Assembly: GCA_948146395.1 (NCBI GenBank)
Contig: OX411544.1
Span: 58,767,642-58,831,641, forward strand
Reading direction: 5' to 3'
DNA from: Fragum whitleyi
Lineage: Eukaryota > Mollusca > Bivalvia > Cardiida > Cardiidae
DNA length: 64,000 nucleotides
Of the stretch, positions 25,859 through 36,192 are shown in pieces. The translations under genes were made by a program, and so were the position numbers. The notes beneath the pieces were generated by a model, which searched no databases, was not told the DNA's origin, and saw nothing but the letters and a program-made list of their open reading frames with translations. Every line of letters begins with the position of its first letter. Within the stretch, counting starts at the first letter, position 1.

Positions 25859-27380
25859 CTTACAAAGTCACTGTCTACTTTTATGGATGATTGGAATCTT
25901 TCTAGATGTGCAGATACTCTGTCCACTGCCTGTATAAACTTTTCGTCTTTATTTTCGCCTGCTCCACGTATATCCATCGATTTCATTATATCTATTTGGT
26001 CCTCCCATTGTATAAGAACTTCAGTTAAATTTCGTAAAAAGTTTGAGTTATTTGTGTAGGTATAGTAGTCTAGCATGTTTTCATCGTCAATTATATCTGT
26101 CCATATAATTCCTGTTGGTTTTCTGACTAGCTCCCACGCGTCATTTATAGCTTGGCCCCGTGTTTGTACCTCGACAAACCCATTTTGTATCACTCTTATC
26201 ATGTCTTTGGTAAAGTTTGCGAGAAATATATCTGCTAAGTGCATTAAGCTGCCGTTGCCAGAATGAACATATTCACTTGTTGTTGAAATAACAGTTGCGA
26301 AATTCGGGACGGTTTTATTCAAAATGTCTGATAGCGATTTCACAAGGGATTCAATGTTTTGATTAATATCAATGACCTCTTTGTTATAGTTATCCCACGT
26401 CTTTTCAAATTCACTTTTCCTATCTGACAAAACATTAATTGGATTTTCAAGACCTTGCTTATAAACTACAGACTTTGCAAACAAGAATGCACGACAGGAG
26501 TATTGATATCTTTCAAACACATAGTCTAAATATGTTTCATTTAGCGTTTGATTTTCGTAAACATCGTAAGTTATGTTAAGAAACATGTCAAGAACTGAAT
26601 GCATTAGATCGAGCCCTTCGAGTAGCTTTGGAGTGAAATCTAAAACATAGTCATTGTAATGTAGAGAGTTATTCATCAGAGGTTTGGGCACTATATATGT
26701 GTTATGAGCTCGTGGGATGTCTTCAAACTTGTAGTTAAATATTCTTACACCGGTATAATACGCGTCGAGTAAATCAGTAATGTTTTCTTTTGCCAACTCA
26801 ACAAGTTCTTGCCGAGTTTTCAAAAGGTCATCCACCAGTTCAAATAACTCATCTCGCCGCTCGCTCAATTCTGTAGCATTCATTCGGAAGAGTCGTTTGA
26901 TTCTACGACGGACAAGCATCGCAAACTCTGCGTAGCCGTACACGATATTTCGTAATGTTCTCTCTTCCATAGCCTCCCTGCCTCTTAAAAAGTTATTCTG
27001 TATAGAATATATTTGGTATCGGTACAATCTCTCTTTCGTTAGATATGCCGTCCTCATTTCCTCGTATATGTTAGAGGTCAGATTCCTTTGTTCAATTATC
27101 GATTCGAGAATGATTTCAATTCTTTGTCGAAGCTCGTCAAACGTTTTCTGCATACCATCTACAAGTCTTGCGAATGTGTCGAACTTTGAACTGTCCATTC
27201 TAGCTGTCACTTCTGACGCTTTCAGCAGTTTATCTCTCAATGCGAAAGTTTCCGTACCGGTCAACAGCTTGTCTACAAGGTGATTGGATACTGTTGCGTA
27301 AGAAAGGGCTGGGTCAAATATTGAAAACTGACACGGAACTGGACAGCCACATTTATCTCGAAGGTTTTCGTTGAATTCCT
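25859..27380 (-). CDS. DEG/ENaC channel giant exon: CPxPC motif plus ~465-residue helical insertion
   Basis: 1522-nt exon with acceptor TTTTTCAG and donor GTACGT (2 + 506 codons + 2), open throughout. The first ~37 residues are canonical: EFNENLRDKCGCPVPCQFSI and LSYATVSNHL. The last few (SDFVR) lead into the next exon's QNFLQLDIFF. Between them, where ASIC-type channels have roughly 20-30 residues, lie about 465 residues rich in Leu, Glu, Arg, Asp and Tyr with helical character, one Cys (YSCRAF), no membrane segment, and about a dozen NxS/T sites (NLT, NAT, NIT, NNS, NIT, NQT, NET, NKT, NGS, NFT, NNS, NLT). This fits an extracellular, glycosylated extension of the thumb. There is no Met start here: the codon at 27262-27264 is TTG, and reading continues upstream to the acceptor. 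Reading past the donor into the intron adds a spurious hydrophobic tail. Confidence 0.95.
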
Positions 27381-27595
27381 CTGAAAAATAAATATATTGC
27401 TTTCAAAGTAAATTTTGATAATCGTATTCTTTCTAGAATAAAAATGACTGCTGTTCGTGAATTCTTTACTCTTATTATGCTGAATTAAACCCCCTTATTC
27501 CGATTTACAATTAATTCGAAGAGCTGACAGCCCTAGAATCCAAAAGTGTTGGGGACAATTCATCTTTTGATAATAAAGTTCATGAACTCCTTTGC

Positions 27596-27598
<3 letters not shown>

Positions 27599-27630
<32 letters not shown>
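27599..27630. repeat. Poly-A tract
   Basis: About 30 A; could be the tail of a retroposed fragment, but no source is seen beside it. Confidence 0.85.
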
Positions 27631-27631
<1 letters not shown>

Positions 27632-27939
27632 ACAGGCGGTGTTGAATGGGATCAAACTGCATATATGGCTGATCTTTGACTATAAAAAAATATGGGTTGA
27701 GATGGGTAACGATGGCATTGCCCAGTAGCATAGTGACACGTTATAACTGTACATAGTCTGTGCATAATACTTCTTTTTTAACAGTTATAAAATAGTGTCC
27801 CCCCCCTCCCTCCCCCCCCCCCCCCAATAGCTCGCAATTGCGATAAGACCTATCGACATTTGAAATAACTGACTATCGTAGAGAAGTAGCAAAAAAGTTG
27901 AAAAACGTTTATAATCAAATTCAAGAAACTGAATAGACA

Positions 27940-28090
27940 CTGCCTAAGTCCACCCAGCTGTAAGTGAGTAGCAGTGGGTGACAAGCCTTTAAAAAAAGGA
28001 AAAGAATTCCACCGCCTTTCGAAATTCTCTCAAAAATTGATAACTCCCAAAATGAGTTAGGCAGTATAGATAGACTTGCGACATACTTCA
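27940..28090 (+). mobile_element. SINE1 body fragment
   Basis: CCACCCAGCTGTAAGTGAG and TAGCAGTGGGTGACAAG match the SINE1 body. The head is missing. Confidence 0.55.
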
Positions 28091-28819
28091 ACGTTTATTT
28101 AATCGTAGATTTTTTTTGAACTCGCGCAAAAAATTTCAAGCAAATATCTTATATCTTGTTTCAATTCTTTTTTTAAAAGGGCATTCGCAATACGAAAGCC
28201 AAGTGCCGTTTGATCGCCGATAAGTCATGTACTGTTTTCTTTTAGCACTATTTGAAAATTCTTGGCAAATTTACGGGCAAAAAATCATCGGAGATCGGAC
28301 AACCTATCATCTACATTGTATTAGTAGCAAATTAGTCTCGTCACAATTTCTAGTAGCCTATACGCAGATCATCCATTACTCAAACATAATCACACTAAAT
28401 TCATAAAAGTTTCACACACACACACAAACAATCTGGACTTAACTAAGATTTTGAAATTTATACGCACTCAGAATGCGACCAACATAGAATATAAAGGATA
28501 TGTGGACTTTGCAAAAGATGAATGTCCTCCGTCCGCGCCCCTTTTCTGTGATTTGATTGTTGGTGAATCATCAAAACATCGTAACTACAGCTTAAATAAG
28601 CTGTAATTTCTGTGTTATGAATATTCATCGACGACATTTTTTGCAGGAGGTTTATTTCTATTACACACTTGCGTAATGTGCGTAATGGTAGTTACGCCCC
28701 TGCTAAATAAAACTGGATCAAGCGCATCAAATGGCACAGACAATGTCGTCAACTGAAACTGGTCGCAATTAAAAGTGTCTTCACGGACGGATCAAACGCT
28801 AAAAAATCAACGAGAGTCA

Positions 28820-29021
28820 ATAAAATCGTGATATTTTTTATGGATCTGGTTGACATAATTATCATTTCGAACGATTTCGATTTTTTTGAACAATTGTGGA
28901 GCGTATTTTCGAGTAATGGTAGTGATTTTATTAAATGAATGATTGGAGCGTTGAGCTAGTGATTTTGAATGGTTTTGGTCGAGATAAGTGTTAATTTCAC
29001 GATGTAATTAACTGTAAGAAC
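28820..29021 (+). mobile_element. Family A MITE (copy A3, right half)
   Basis: Contains TGGAGCGT..., ATTGGAGCGTTGAG, GAATGGTTTTGGTCGAGATA and the right end AATTTCACGATGTAATTAAC TGTAAG. The left half is missing. The PLE 3' end abuts it. Confidence 0.7.
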
Positions 29022-29104
29022 CAATCGACCAAAATTCCATAAAAACCCCAATAAGAGGGATAAAAAGAGATCAAACTTCCAACTTGATTTAAATTTAATT
29101 TTTA

Positions 29105-29150
29105 TTCCCGACTAGTTTCGGTTTAAAACAAACCTTTTTCAAGGGAAACC
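29105..29150 (-). promoter_or_regulatory. PLE 3'-end hairpin plus GAAAC, hammerhead-like remnant
   Basis: On the minus strand CTTGAAAAAGGTTT, a short loop, AAACCGAAACTAGTCGG. The GGTTT/AAACC stem followed directly by GAAAC resembles stem II and the 3' core strand of hammerhead ribozymes, which are known in PLE terminal repeats. The 5' core is not a CTGANGA match, so catalysis is doubtful. Conserved-hairpin status is inference. Confidence 0.4.
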
Positions 29151-29504
29151 ATTTTGAACAATAACAATTTATGATGTCATTAACGTCATATGACGTCAAC
29201 GGCAACAACGTCAAAAAATGGCAATGAGTTTGGCGGAAAAATATCAATATTACAATACATTAAATAAATCAACAGATACAGGATCTAAAAAGATACAATA
29301 TTACAGGATAAATGCAATTTGAAAGCAAAAGATGAAAAAAGCCTGTAATAACTGTATTGTTAAAATGAAAGATAATGCAAAGTAATAAATATTTAGATAT
29401 TTAAATTCACTTTTAAAATAGTGAAAAAAGTAGGATTATTATCTGACTACCCACTATGTATATATATCTTTTAAATCTTATTAATAAATAGAAAATAATA
29501 ATGA

Positions 29505-29505
29505 A

Positions 29506-29552
<47 letters not shown>
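29505..29552. repeat. (AAT)n microsatellite
   Basis: About sixteen AAT units, in the PLE 3' region. Confidence 0.9.
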
Positions 29553-30349
29553 TAATAATAAAATGAAATTAAAAAAAAAAAAAAAATCATAGAATTACTA
29601 TGATTTTGTGCTTATAATTTTTGTAACTAAATAACATATGGGACCCGTAACATGAAAAGGTACCATCTGGGTGCTCCGTAAAACTAATATTTAAAAAAAA
29701 AAAAATAGAAAAAAATCGTTAAAATAGAAGTCATTTGGAGTTCTATTTCACTTACGGGTTAAGGATGATAGAATGATATTTATAACTTGAAAAATAAAGC
29801 AAAATGCGAAAAATTTGAATCAATGTAGCCTGTATAACTTGTGTAGATACCTAGTAATATCATCCAGATGGTCCCAATTGCCTAAATAGTAAAATATATT
29901 AGAGGGTAAAATCTACTGCAAGAAGGATGAATGAAAAGGCGAAATTTTGATAATTAGAAACACAAAAAGTATACATCCTGCTTAAAATGCAATCAATTTT
30001 ATCTAATATTATATACAATAAACATGCACTAAGAGACCACCCACTTGACGACCAAAAAGTGGTCGTCAAAGAGAATGGTCACCCAGTACAAGTTCAGCCT
30101 ATAAATTAGAAACATAATTGTTATTGAATATGTATGTTTTTACGACTTGCTCAATAATCCTAAGGAGTCAAAACTCATTTGAATTGTCTCATTGAAACAA
30201 TACTAATGAGTCTCAACAACATAGGGATCATTAATTACAATTATGAGACTAATAATGTCAACTTTTAAAGATAGTATGAACTAAAGAAAGTATTTATTAG
30301 AAAATAATGGTTTAATTAGAATGGTCGCTTGATAGACTGAGGATGCTTA

Positions 30350-30793
30350 CAGTTAACAACATCGTGAAATTAACGAGGTGAATGATTTTGGAATGATTTT
30401 GGAATGAAATTGAATGAGTGTATGGAGCGAGTTTTTATTGAATTAAATGGAAGTTAATCCTCTTTCGCTAGTTTTGTCCAGGATGAACAAAATTAGCGAT
30501 ATTGATTACCCCCCTTTAATAAAATATGCATAAAAGTTCTGTAAATTGCTTCCTATTTCTTAAAGAACCAATCAGACGCTAACAATTTCATTTATGTAAG
30601 TGAAATCGCGATTTTTTTCAGTTATATTTCTTTTTTGAATGTGGCCGTTGATTTCATACTTTTTGGTTATTTGGAGCGTTTTTGATCGATTTGAGTGAGT
30701 GTATGGAATTAGTGGATGGAGTGCTGATTGAGTGATCTAGATTGGTTTTGATTGAGATGAATGTCAATTTTACAATGCAACCAACTGTAAGCA
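30350..30793 (+). mobile_element. Family A MITE (copy A4) inside PLE 3' region
   Basis: Full copy from TACAGTTAACAACATCGTG to CAACTGTA, TA on both sides, with the AGCGATATTGATTACC central palindrome. It ends 50 bases from the PLE stop codon (minus-strand ORF), so it inserted after the PLE. Confidence 0.8.
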
Positions 30794-30842
30794 AGATGGA
30801 CTGTATTTAATACCTAGAATATCATGAAACAAAAATACATAA

Positions 30843-33140
30843 TCAAAATAAAACCTTTGAATTCATTCCTTCTGGAGCATTAGTATCAAGAATATGCATC
30901 CATCGTGTTTCTTTAAGAAGCCTTTTCCAGTTATTTGAAATTTTTTCGATTGGCATGAAAGAAAAATCTTGAATGCTATGTCCTGGAGAATTGAAATGTT
31001 CAGAAACATTTGTAATGACATCAGGAAAATGCATGGTATCAAATTTATGACTATTCATGCGATTTGAACATTTTTGGTGAGTCTGGCCCACATACTGAGC
31101 TTTGCATTTCTTACAAGTAATAAGGTAAATAACATCGGTTGAAGTGCAATTAAGGTTTTGTTTTATCCTATAGCTTTGTAATGTACTGGTGCTAACAAAA
31201 CTATCGGATTCTTGAATTGTAGAGCAATGTGAACAGCGCCGTCTTTCACATTTAGTTGCCTTGCAAGAAACAGGAGATGTGTTTAATTTTGAATAAACAA
31301 GTCTGTCATTAATATTAACTGGTCTTTTGAATGCTACAATAGGTTTTGAGTTATATAAATGACGCACACTTTCACTGCATGAAATTTCAAGCAAACCCCA
31401 GTATTGGTTAATAATTTTTCCTATGTTAGGAAGTGAAGGGTTGTATGTACATACAAAAGGAATAACATTTTGATTTTCATGTGATTTAGATTTGAGAGCT
31501 TCTTCACAAGTCAATCTAGATGCCTTTTGAATAGCATCAGACAATACATTAGCTGGGTAATTTCTCTTTTGAAAATAAGACTCAAGTTTTTTAAGTTCTT
31601 GTTTAAAACAATTGTCGTCAGAAGTGATGCGACGATATCGTTTAGCTTGACTAAAAGGAATACCTTTTTTACAAGAAAGAGGATGACAAGAGGAGAACTC
31701 AACATACTGATGGACATTTGTATTTTTTTCATATACACTAGTATGCAAAATCCCATCATTAGATTTGTTTAGTTGAACATCAAGGAAAACGCCATAGGTT
31801 TTAGAGTAGGTGTAGGTAAACTTAATAGTTTCATGAAATTTATTAAGTTTTTCTAGAAACTTTAATAGTTCTGACTCACTATTATCCCAGATCATGATAA
31901 TATCGTCTAGAAAACGTAACCATAGTAAAGGCTGTATTTCACATGTTTCAAGAAAATCTTTCTCAAGTTTACCCATAAAAAGTGATGCATAAGACGGGGC
32001 CATACGTGTTCCCATAGCAGTGCCTAGTATTTGGAGATAATCCTTTTCATTGAACTGGAAATGGTTCTTGGTCAAAACCAATTCAATTAATTCAGAAATA
32101 CAATTAACCGATTTCTCTGATCTACAGTCCTGTTTAAGGAAATATTGACATGCTTCAATACCATCTTGATGAGGTATGTTACTATATAAAGAACTTACAT
32201 CTAAAGTAACGATAAAACTATCTTTAGGTAATTTTGGAAGTTGTTTAATTTTTTTGATGAAGTCTGTAGTATCCTTAATGTATGAAGGCAATGATTCCAT
32301 GTATGGTTTTAAAGTACTATCAACAAATGCTGATATATTTTCTGTAATAGATCCACATGCGGATACAATAGGTCTACCTGGGTAGCCTAAAGGTAAACTA
32401 GCATTATGATTTTTATGAGTTTTGGGTAATATGTAGAACTGTGGAATACTATCATAACAGACTGCAACATCATTAAAGTTTTTTAATACACCTTGTTCTT
32501 GTATATTTGAAACTTTTGTTTGTATTTCTTTCTTGAATTTTTCATGGGGATTTTCGTTTAGTTGATTATAATATTTTTCATCGCTAAGTTGTCTTTCAAC
32601 TTCAGTAATATAGTCTTCACGATTCATGATTACAATAGATGCACTTTTGTCAGCTTTTTTTACAATAATATCTCTATCTTGGCTAAGGGAATATAAAGCA
32701 TTTTGTTCTTCTTTTGAAAGATTAGACCTATATTTATACCTTTTGTTTTTTTGTAAAATTTCATGAGTGATGGCCTCAATGTAAAAATCTAAAGTAGAGT
32801 CTCGCCCAGAGGGTGGGATAAAAGATGAATTGCTATCTTTTTTAAATTTTGAAAAATGTTTAGAACATTCACCATTATCACCATCATCACTGTCATCACT
32901 TTCACTATCATTATCCTTTGCTTTTTCGTAGAAGAATTCTTTTAAACGCAGTTTTCTTGAAAACTCGTATATATCTTGTTTTAATTGAGTTTCATCATGA
33001 TGTTTAGGTTTTGGACAAAACTTAAGGCCTTTCCCGAGAAGTCTATATTCTGCTTTGGTAAGAGATCTTTTCGACAAATTTAATACTGTTTCTTTTCCCC
33101 GCAAAATCTCTTTTTGTATTTGGGTCTTTGCTTTGCGCAT
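30843..33140 (-). CDS. PLE polyprotein: reverse transcriptase with GIY-YIG endonuclease
   Basis: 765-aa uninterrupted ORF with an ATG start. In order: charged N-terminal region with an acidic Asp/Ser run at 77-90; KKADKSASIVI (161-171), YILPKTHK (236-243) and GRPIVSACGS (255-264), all typical of PLE fingers; RT core with LDVSSLYSNIPH (313-324), GTAMGTRMAPSYA (373-385), catalytic FLDD (410-413) and VFLDV (451-455); cysteines 626, 631, 636 and 639 as a zinc-finger-like linker; GIY-YIG nuclease with IYLITCKKC (671-679), YVGQT (683-687), Arg694, His698, Glu714 and the LKETRWMHIL helix near 741-751. The CxxC between the two halves of GIY-YIG is characteristic of endonuclease-bearing PLEs. RT copies element RNA at nuclease-nicked DNA, related to telomerase RT. 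All key residues are present, so it may encode an active protein. Confidence 0.93.
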   Translation of the reverse strand: MRKAKTQIQKEILRGKETVLNLSKRSLTKAEYRLLGKGLKFCPKPKHHDETQLKQDIYEFSRKLRLKEFFYEKAKDNDSESDDSDDGDNGECSKHFSKFKKDSNSSFIPPSGRDSTLDFYIEAITHEILQKNKRYKYRSNLSKEEQNALYSLSQDRDIIVKKADKSASIVIMNREDYITEVERQLSDEKYYNQLNENPHEKFKKEIQTKVSNIQEQGVLKNFNDVAVCYDSIPQFYILPKTHKNHNASLPLGYPGRPIVSACGSITENISAFVDSTLKPYMESLPSYIKDTTDFIKKIKQLPKLPKDSFIVTLDVSSLYSNIPHQDGIEACQYFLKQDCRSEKSVNCISELIELVLTKNHFQFNEKDYLQILGTAMGTRMAPSYASLFMGKLEKDFLETCEIQPLLWLRFLDDIIMIWDNSESELLKFLEKLNKFHETIKFTYTYSKTYGVFLDVQLNKSNDGILHTSVYEKNTNVHQYVEFSSCHPLSCKKGIPFSQAKRYRRITSDDNCFKQELKKLESYFQKRNYPANVLSDAIQKASRLTCEEALKSKSHENQNVIPFVCTYNPSLPNIGKIINQYWGLLEISCSESVRHLYNSKPIVAFKRPVNINDRLVYSKLNTSPVSCKATKCERRRCSHCSTIQESDSFVSTSTLQSYRIKQNLNCTSTDVIYLITCKKCKAQYVGQTHQKCSNRMNSHKFDTMHFPDVITNVSEHFNSPGHSIQDFSFMPIEKISNNWKRLLKETRWMHILDTNAPEGMNSKVLF

Positions 33141-33243
33141 AAAAAACCCAACAAATTAAACATAAAAATGTCACAAGTAAATGGCAAAATCAGCCATTAG
33201 TTAAACATCTGGGTCAGCTATATAGCATTTCATTGAAAAAATC

Positions 33244-33510
33244 GTTAAACAAGCACGTCGGACTACCATTCTAAAGGTTCGGGTTCGATCCACACGGCGG
33301 TACTTATTCTTTCCGACTATTTGTCTCCCACCAATTGGTTATTTCAAGCCTTTTGTGGGATATCAGCTGGAGGCTAGGAAAGGTCGTTTTTGTAGTACTG
33401 GTGAAAGAAATGCCAGTAATTCATTGTTTGGTGCTTCAGCCGCCTCGATATGTCTGCAACATTGTAGAAAGCGCGTAAAACCCCATCCAAACAGACAAAT
33501 AAATCGTTCA
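33244..33510 (+). mobile_element. SINE2, 5'-truncated head
   Basis: CACGTCGGACTACCATTCTA, B box GGTTCGATCC, then TACTGGTGAAAGAAATGCCA, CAGCCGCC and GCGTAAAACCCCATCCAAAC, homologous to 58195-58476. Borders the PLE 5' end. Confidence 0.75.
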
Positions 33511-34152
33511 GTAAATGTGAGCTCCGATTTGACAAAAGCGAAGTTACTCCTACAAATTGACGAAGGTAATTGTCAGTAAAGTTACGTTTCTTTATAATAA
33601 AAAGTATTTACATGTACCTTCTAATGGTTGTAAGCAGGAGTAGTACTGTGACAGCGTACAGACGGGTGGGAAACCTAGAAAACATTCACACTCACCCATT
33701 ACCATCATGTTCGCAAGCCAAGAGCTTTAACTCCACTATGCTCCTTACCAAATACTTATGTCCGTAAGGAGGACAGTGAGGTTACATCCCTTGGCTTGTA
33801 AAGATGCCATTACCACACAATACAACTTTAGGCCTGTGAACGAATTATAAACAGTTGACATTTTTAAAGTTGTTTTGAAAATAATAATGAGAGGACCATG
33901 TTCAAAAATAATTATTTTACAAAGAATTAAAACCGTTATTATTTGTAATAGCTTTACGTCATAGATCGACTTGTAAGAAGATAACGTGGAGGTGCATAAA
34001 AATTACCAACCGACTGAGTTACCGATTATTGGAGACTAAATAACTTACGAACATAGGTTTTTATGTTTGTCAGAAGACACAGTACTGATAAGCTTTACTT
34101 AGAATCTCAAAAAAACAAATTTGAGTAAGGTCTCCATGACATAATACAAATC
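33511..34152. other. Channel-gene intron, no exon seen
   Basis: A patch of normal GC at 33640-33830 stands out from the AT-rich background but has stops in all frames I read. Probably an old repeat. Confidence 0.4.
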
Positions 34153-34290
34153 TGCCCTGCGTTCAGGATGAAAAATCGGTGCAAACTTTTTTGCGGATTA
34201 TACCTCGCTTTGCACATGTACTTGCGTGCAAAACAGGGTAAAATGGCGAACAGTTTGCAGTGTTTTGTCATCCTGAACACAGGGCTGGCA
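34153..34290. mobile_element. Family H MITE (copy 1)
   Basis: GCCCTGCGTTCAGGATGA at the left and TCATCCTGAACACAGGGC at the right, about 138 bp. The interior is also palindromic (GTGCAAA.../...TTGCA). Confidence 0.75.
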
Positions 34291-34660
34291 TTATTATTAT
34301 TATTATGATGTTACAAGAAAACATCTGACTTAAATTAAGTCCCTAAAATTTTTTAATAGTTTAAATGTAACCCGTCATGCATAGAGGAATCATATGGAAA
34401 CTCTGTAAAACAAATATTTGAAAAGAGATTGCGCTCATTGTAATTCGACCAAAATTTCTGGAATTCCGATAGAGAAAGGTAGCATGATCATTATAGGTAT
34501 AAAAACCCACTAAGTTCATTAGGTTTAGACCCTGGCCAGCTTACACAGTCCGCGCAGTGTGACTTTGGTGGACATTTTACGCAAAACTTAGATGGCCCCT
34601 TTTCGCCTGACGGGGTACATTTTCTATTATAGATATTATGCCAATCACAATAAAAAATTA

Positions 34661-34897
34661 GTCCGTGCGTGACATTTCCAACAATTTGAAATTTCGTGAG
34701 GTGCAATCACTGTGTAGCATTGACAGCCACATACTTTAAATATGAAGTTACCTGATAGTTTACAGATACTTTAAGACCTTATCTTTCTACTAAAAGCATA
34801 GTAAAGGCTGTGGTCAGACTGTGCGGATGCACAGGCTGGTATAGGTCTTTGCTTTGCGCATATTTGAAATTGTTGGAAATCTCACGCACAGGCTCAT
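34661..34897. mobile_element. Family C MITE (copy C3), adjacent to a channel exon
   Basis: Ends GTCCGTGCGTGACATTTCC and GGAAATCTCACGCACAGGC. It ends about 15 bases from the splice donor of channel exon 34912-35065. Confidence 0.8.
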
Positions 34898-34911
34898 ATG
34901 TTAGACCATAC

Positions 34912-35065
34912 CGTCATCATGTGGCATATAAATATCCCTACATCCACATCTTCTCTTCGCAAGCTTGACCAAACAGTCAGTGTAACATTCTTCTGTGGTA
35001 TAGTATTGCGTATGTCCAAGTGTTTTGTATGCACAGTCGCCGTGTGGACTGGGTAAATTACTTAT
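34912..35065 (-). CDS. DEG/ENaC channel exon: cysteine-rich segment
   Basis: 154-nt exon with acceptor TCTACAG and donor GTATGG (51 codons + 1). Encodes ISNLPSPHGDCAYKTLG, then YYTTEECYTDCLVKLAKRRC and GCRDIYMPHDD. P.G.C....Y....C...C......CGC is the conserved cysteine ladder of the thumb. In ASIC/ENaC the segment after the MP(G/H)D-type motif carries about 20 more residues with two cysteines before CxCPxPC. Here the next exon reaches CGCPVPC after only about ten residues, so either that loop is short or a small phase 1-1 exon was missed. The donor lies about 15 bases from a family C MITE. Confidence 0.94.
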
Positions 35066-35445
35066 CTGTAGAGAAAAGTCGAGTAGATTAAATGGTTTTC
35101 AAAGAAAAATGATAATGTTAAGTTTTCATGATCAGTCAGACCGTTAGAAGAGAATTTTTAGGTAGAAACGGATGTTTTCTTCTTTTTTCTTCTTTTTTGA
35201 TATCTTGAAATTTTCGCAAGATAGGAAACGACAGAGAAATGTAATACAAAACATGGGGAAAAAGATTCAACTCTGAAGAGACTAACATTCGTTTACAAAA
35301 ATATTTTACCGGTTGGCAACAATTTGTAATTAATAATTTTGGATTGAATTTGGAATGAAATTGAATGAGTAGGTTGAGCGAATTTTGAATGAAGTTAAAG
35401 GGAAGTAATACGGTTTGTATATTAGGTAATTTCTTTCGATTCGTT

Positions 35446-35519
35446 TTAAATCTACGTATTTTTCTGTTTGTGTGTCTTCACAGCCGGTGAAGACACACAA
35501 ACAGAAAGTACGTAGATTT
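35446..35519. repeat. Hairpin directly left of MITE B2
   Basis: AAATCTACGTA, TCTGTTTGTGTGTCTTCAC and its inverse GTGAAGACACACAAACAGA, TACGTAGATTT around a 5-base loop. The right arm runs into the B2 terminal repeat. Confidence 0.85.
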
Positions 35520-36079
35520 TAAAGGTGTTCTTTCACAGTTTTTCATAGAAAGAACACAAAACTTGGTCTTAGATTTAAAAAAATGTGTGTAGTTTTAGAC
35601 AATTAAGAATGGCCATATGACATTTGAAGTAAAAACAACATTTTTCAATAATTGTGTAACTTATTTTTTCGAAGCAGCAGGATCAATAATGGATCCAGTC
35701 TATTAATTTCCAGTCTTTAAAATTTCAAAAATCGTTCTTTACCGTGAATAATCTTTCGTTTTAGCTTGTATTGATATGGACTTTACAGCTTTCAAATACG
35801 TTGACATTAAACTTAGTTTGAATAAGACTAACATGTAGAATGCACATGCATAAATAGCTGGCTCGAAATTCAATAATTATTTTTTAGGCGTTAGTAGTTG
35901 CTTTATTTTTCAGGATGAATTTCGCTTAATTCAGGATTATCGGACTTTCTTTCCATGCATTACCAGATTGAATCTTATCATTTTAAAGGCTTCGACATGA
36001 TAAGATCCTTACTTCCGATTGATTTTACAAAAATTTTCAAACATCACATTTTCCCAATCTGTGAAAGAGCAGCTTTAAA
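35519..36079 (+). mobile_element. Family B MITE (copy B2)
   Basis: Ends AAAGGTGTTCTTTCACAG and CTGTGAAAGAGCAGCTTTAA, about 560 bp, homologous throughout to B1. Inserted into family A copy A5 in a channel-gene intron, with a 74-bp hairpin directly at its left end. Confidence 0.82.
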
Positions 36080-36192
36080 CGAATAGAATGAGATTGATTA
36101 CCTAATATAATACTTAATAATAATTCTTTGTCGAGGTGAATGTCAATTCCACGATGCTACTTATTGTAAGAGTGATCAGTGGATATACTCAC

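Larger units (their letters stand above)
27381..28819. other. Channel-gene intron, repeats only
   Basis: Poly-A (27599), C-rich tract (27798-27825), SINE1 fragment and a small hairpin at 28583-28605. No exon recognised. Confidence 0.5.
29040..33240 (-). mobile_element. Penelope-like retroelement (PLE), single-ORF copy
   Basis: Minus-strand element containing an open PLE ORF (30843-33140) and a 3' region ending near 29040 with a conserved-looking hairpin plus GAAAC motif. Family A MITE A4 is inserted in the 3' region (30350-30793), which lengthens it. The 5' limit is near 33240, where a SINE begins; the 3' limit abuts the end of a family A MITE (29021). It sits in the intron between channel exons 34912-35065 and 25859-27380, transcribed in the same direction as the host gene. 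Exact ends and target duplication were not determined. Confidence 0.75.
35322..36172 (+). mobile_element. Family A MITE (copy A5), split by a family B MITE
   Basis: Left part 35322-35445 (TTTGGAATGAAATTGAATGA) and right part 36079-36172 (GTCGAGGTGAATGTCAATTC, CACGATG, TTGTAAG) belong to one family A copy. The intervening hairpin and B2 element account for the gap. The right end is about 20 bases from a channel exon donor. Confidence 0.65.
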
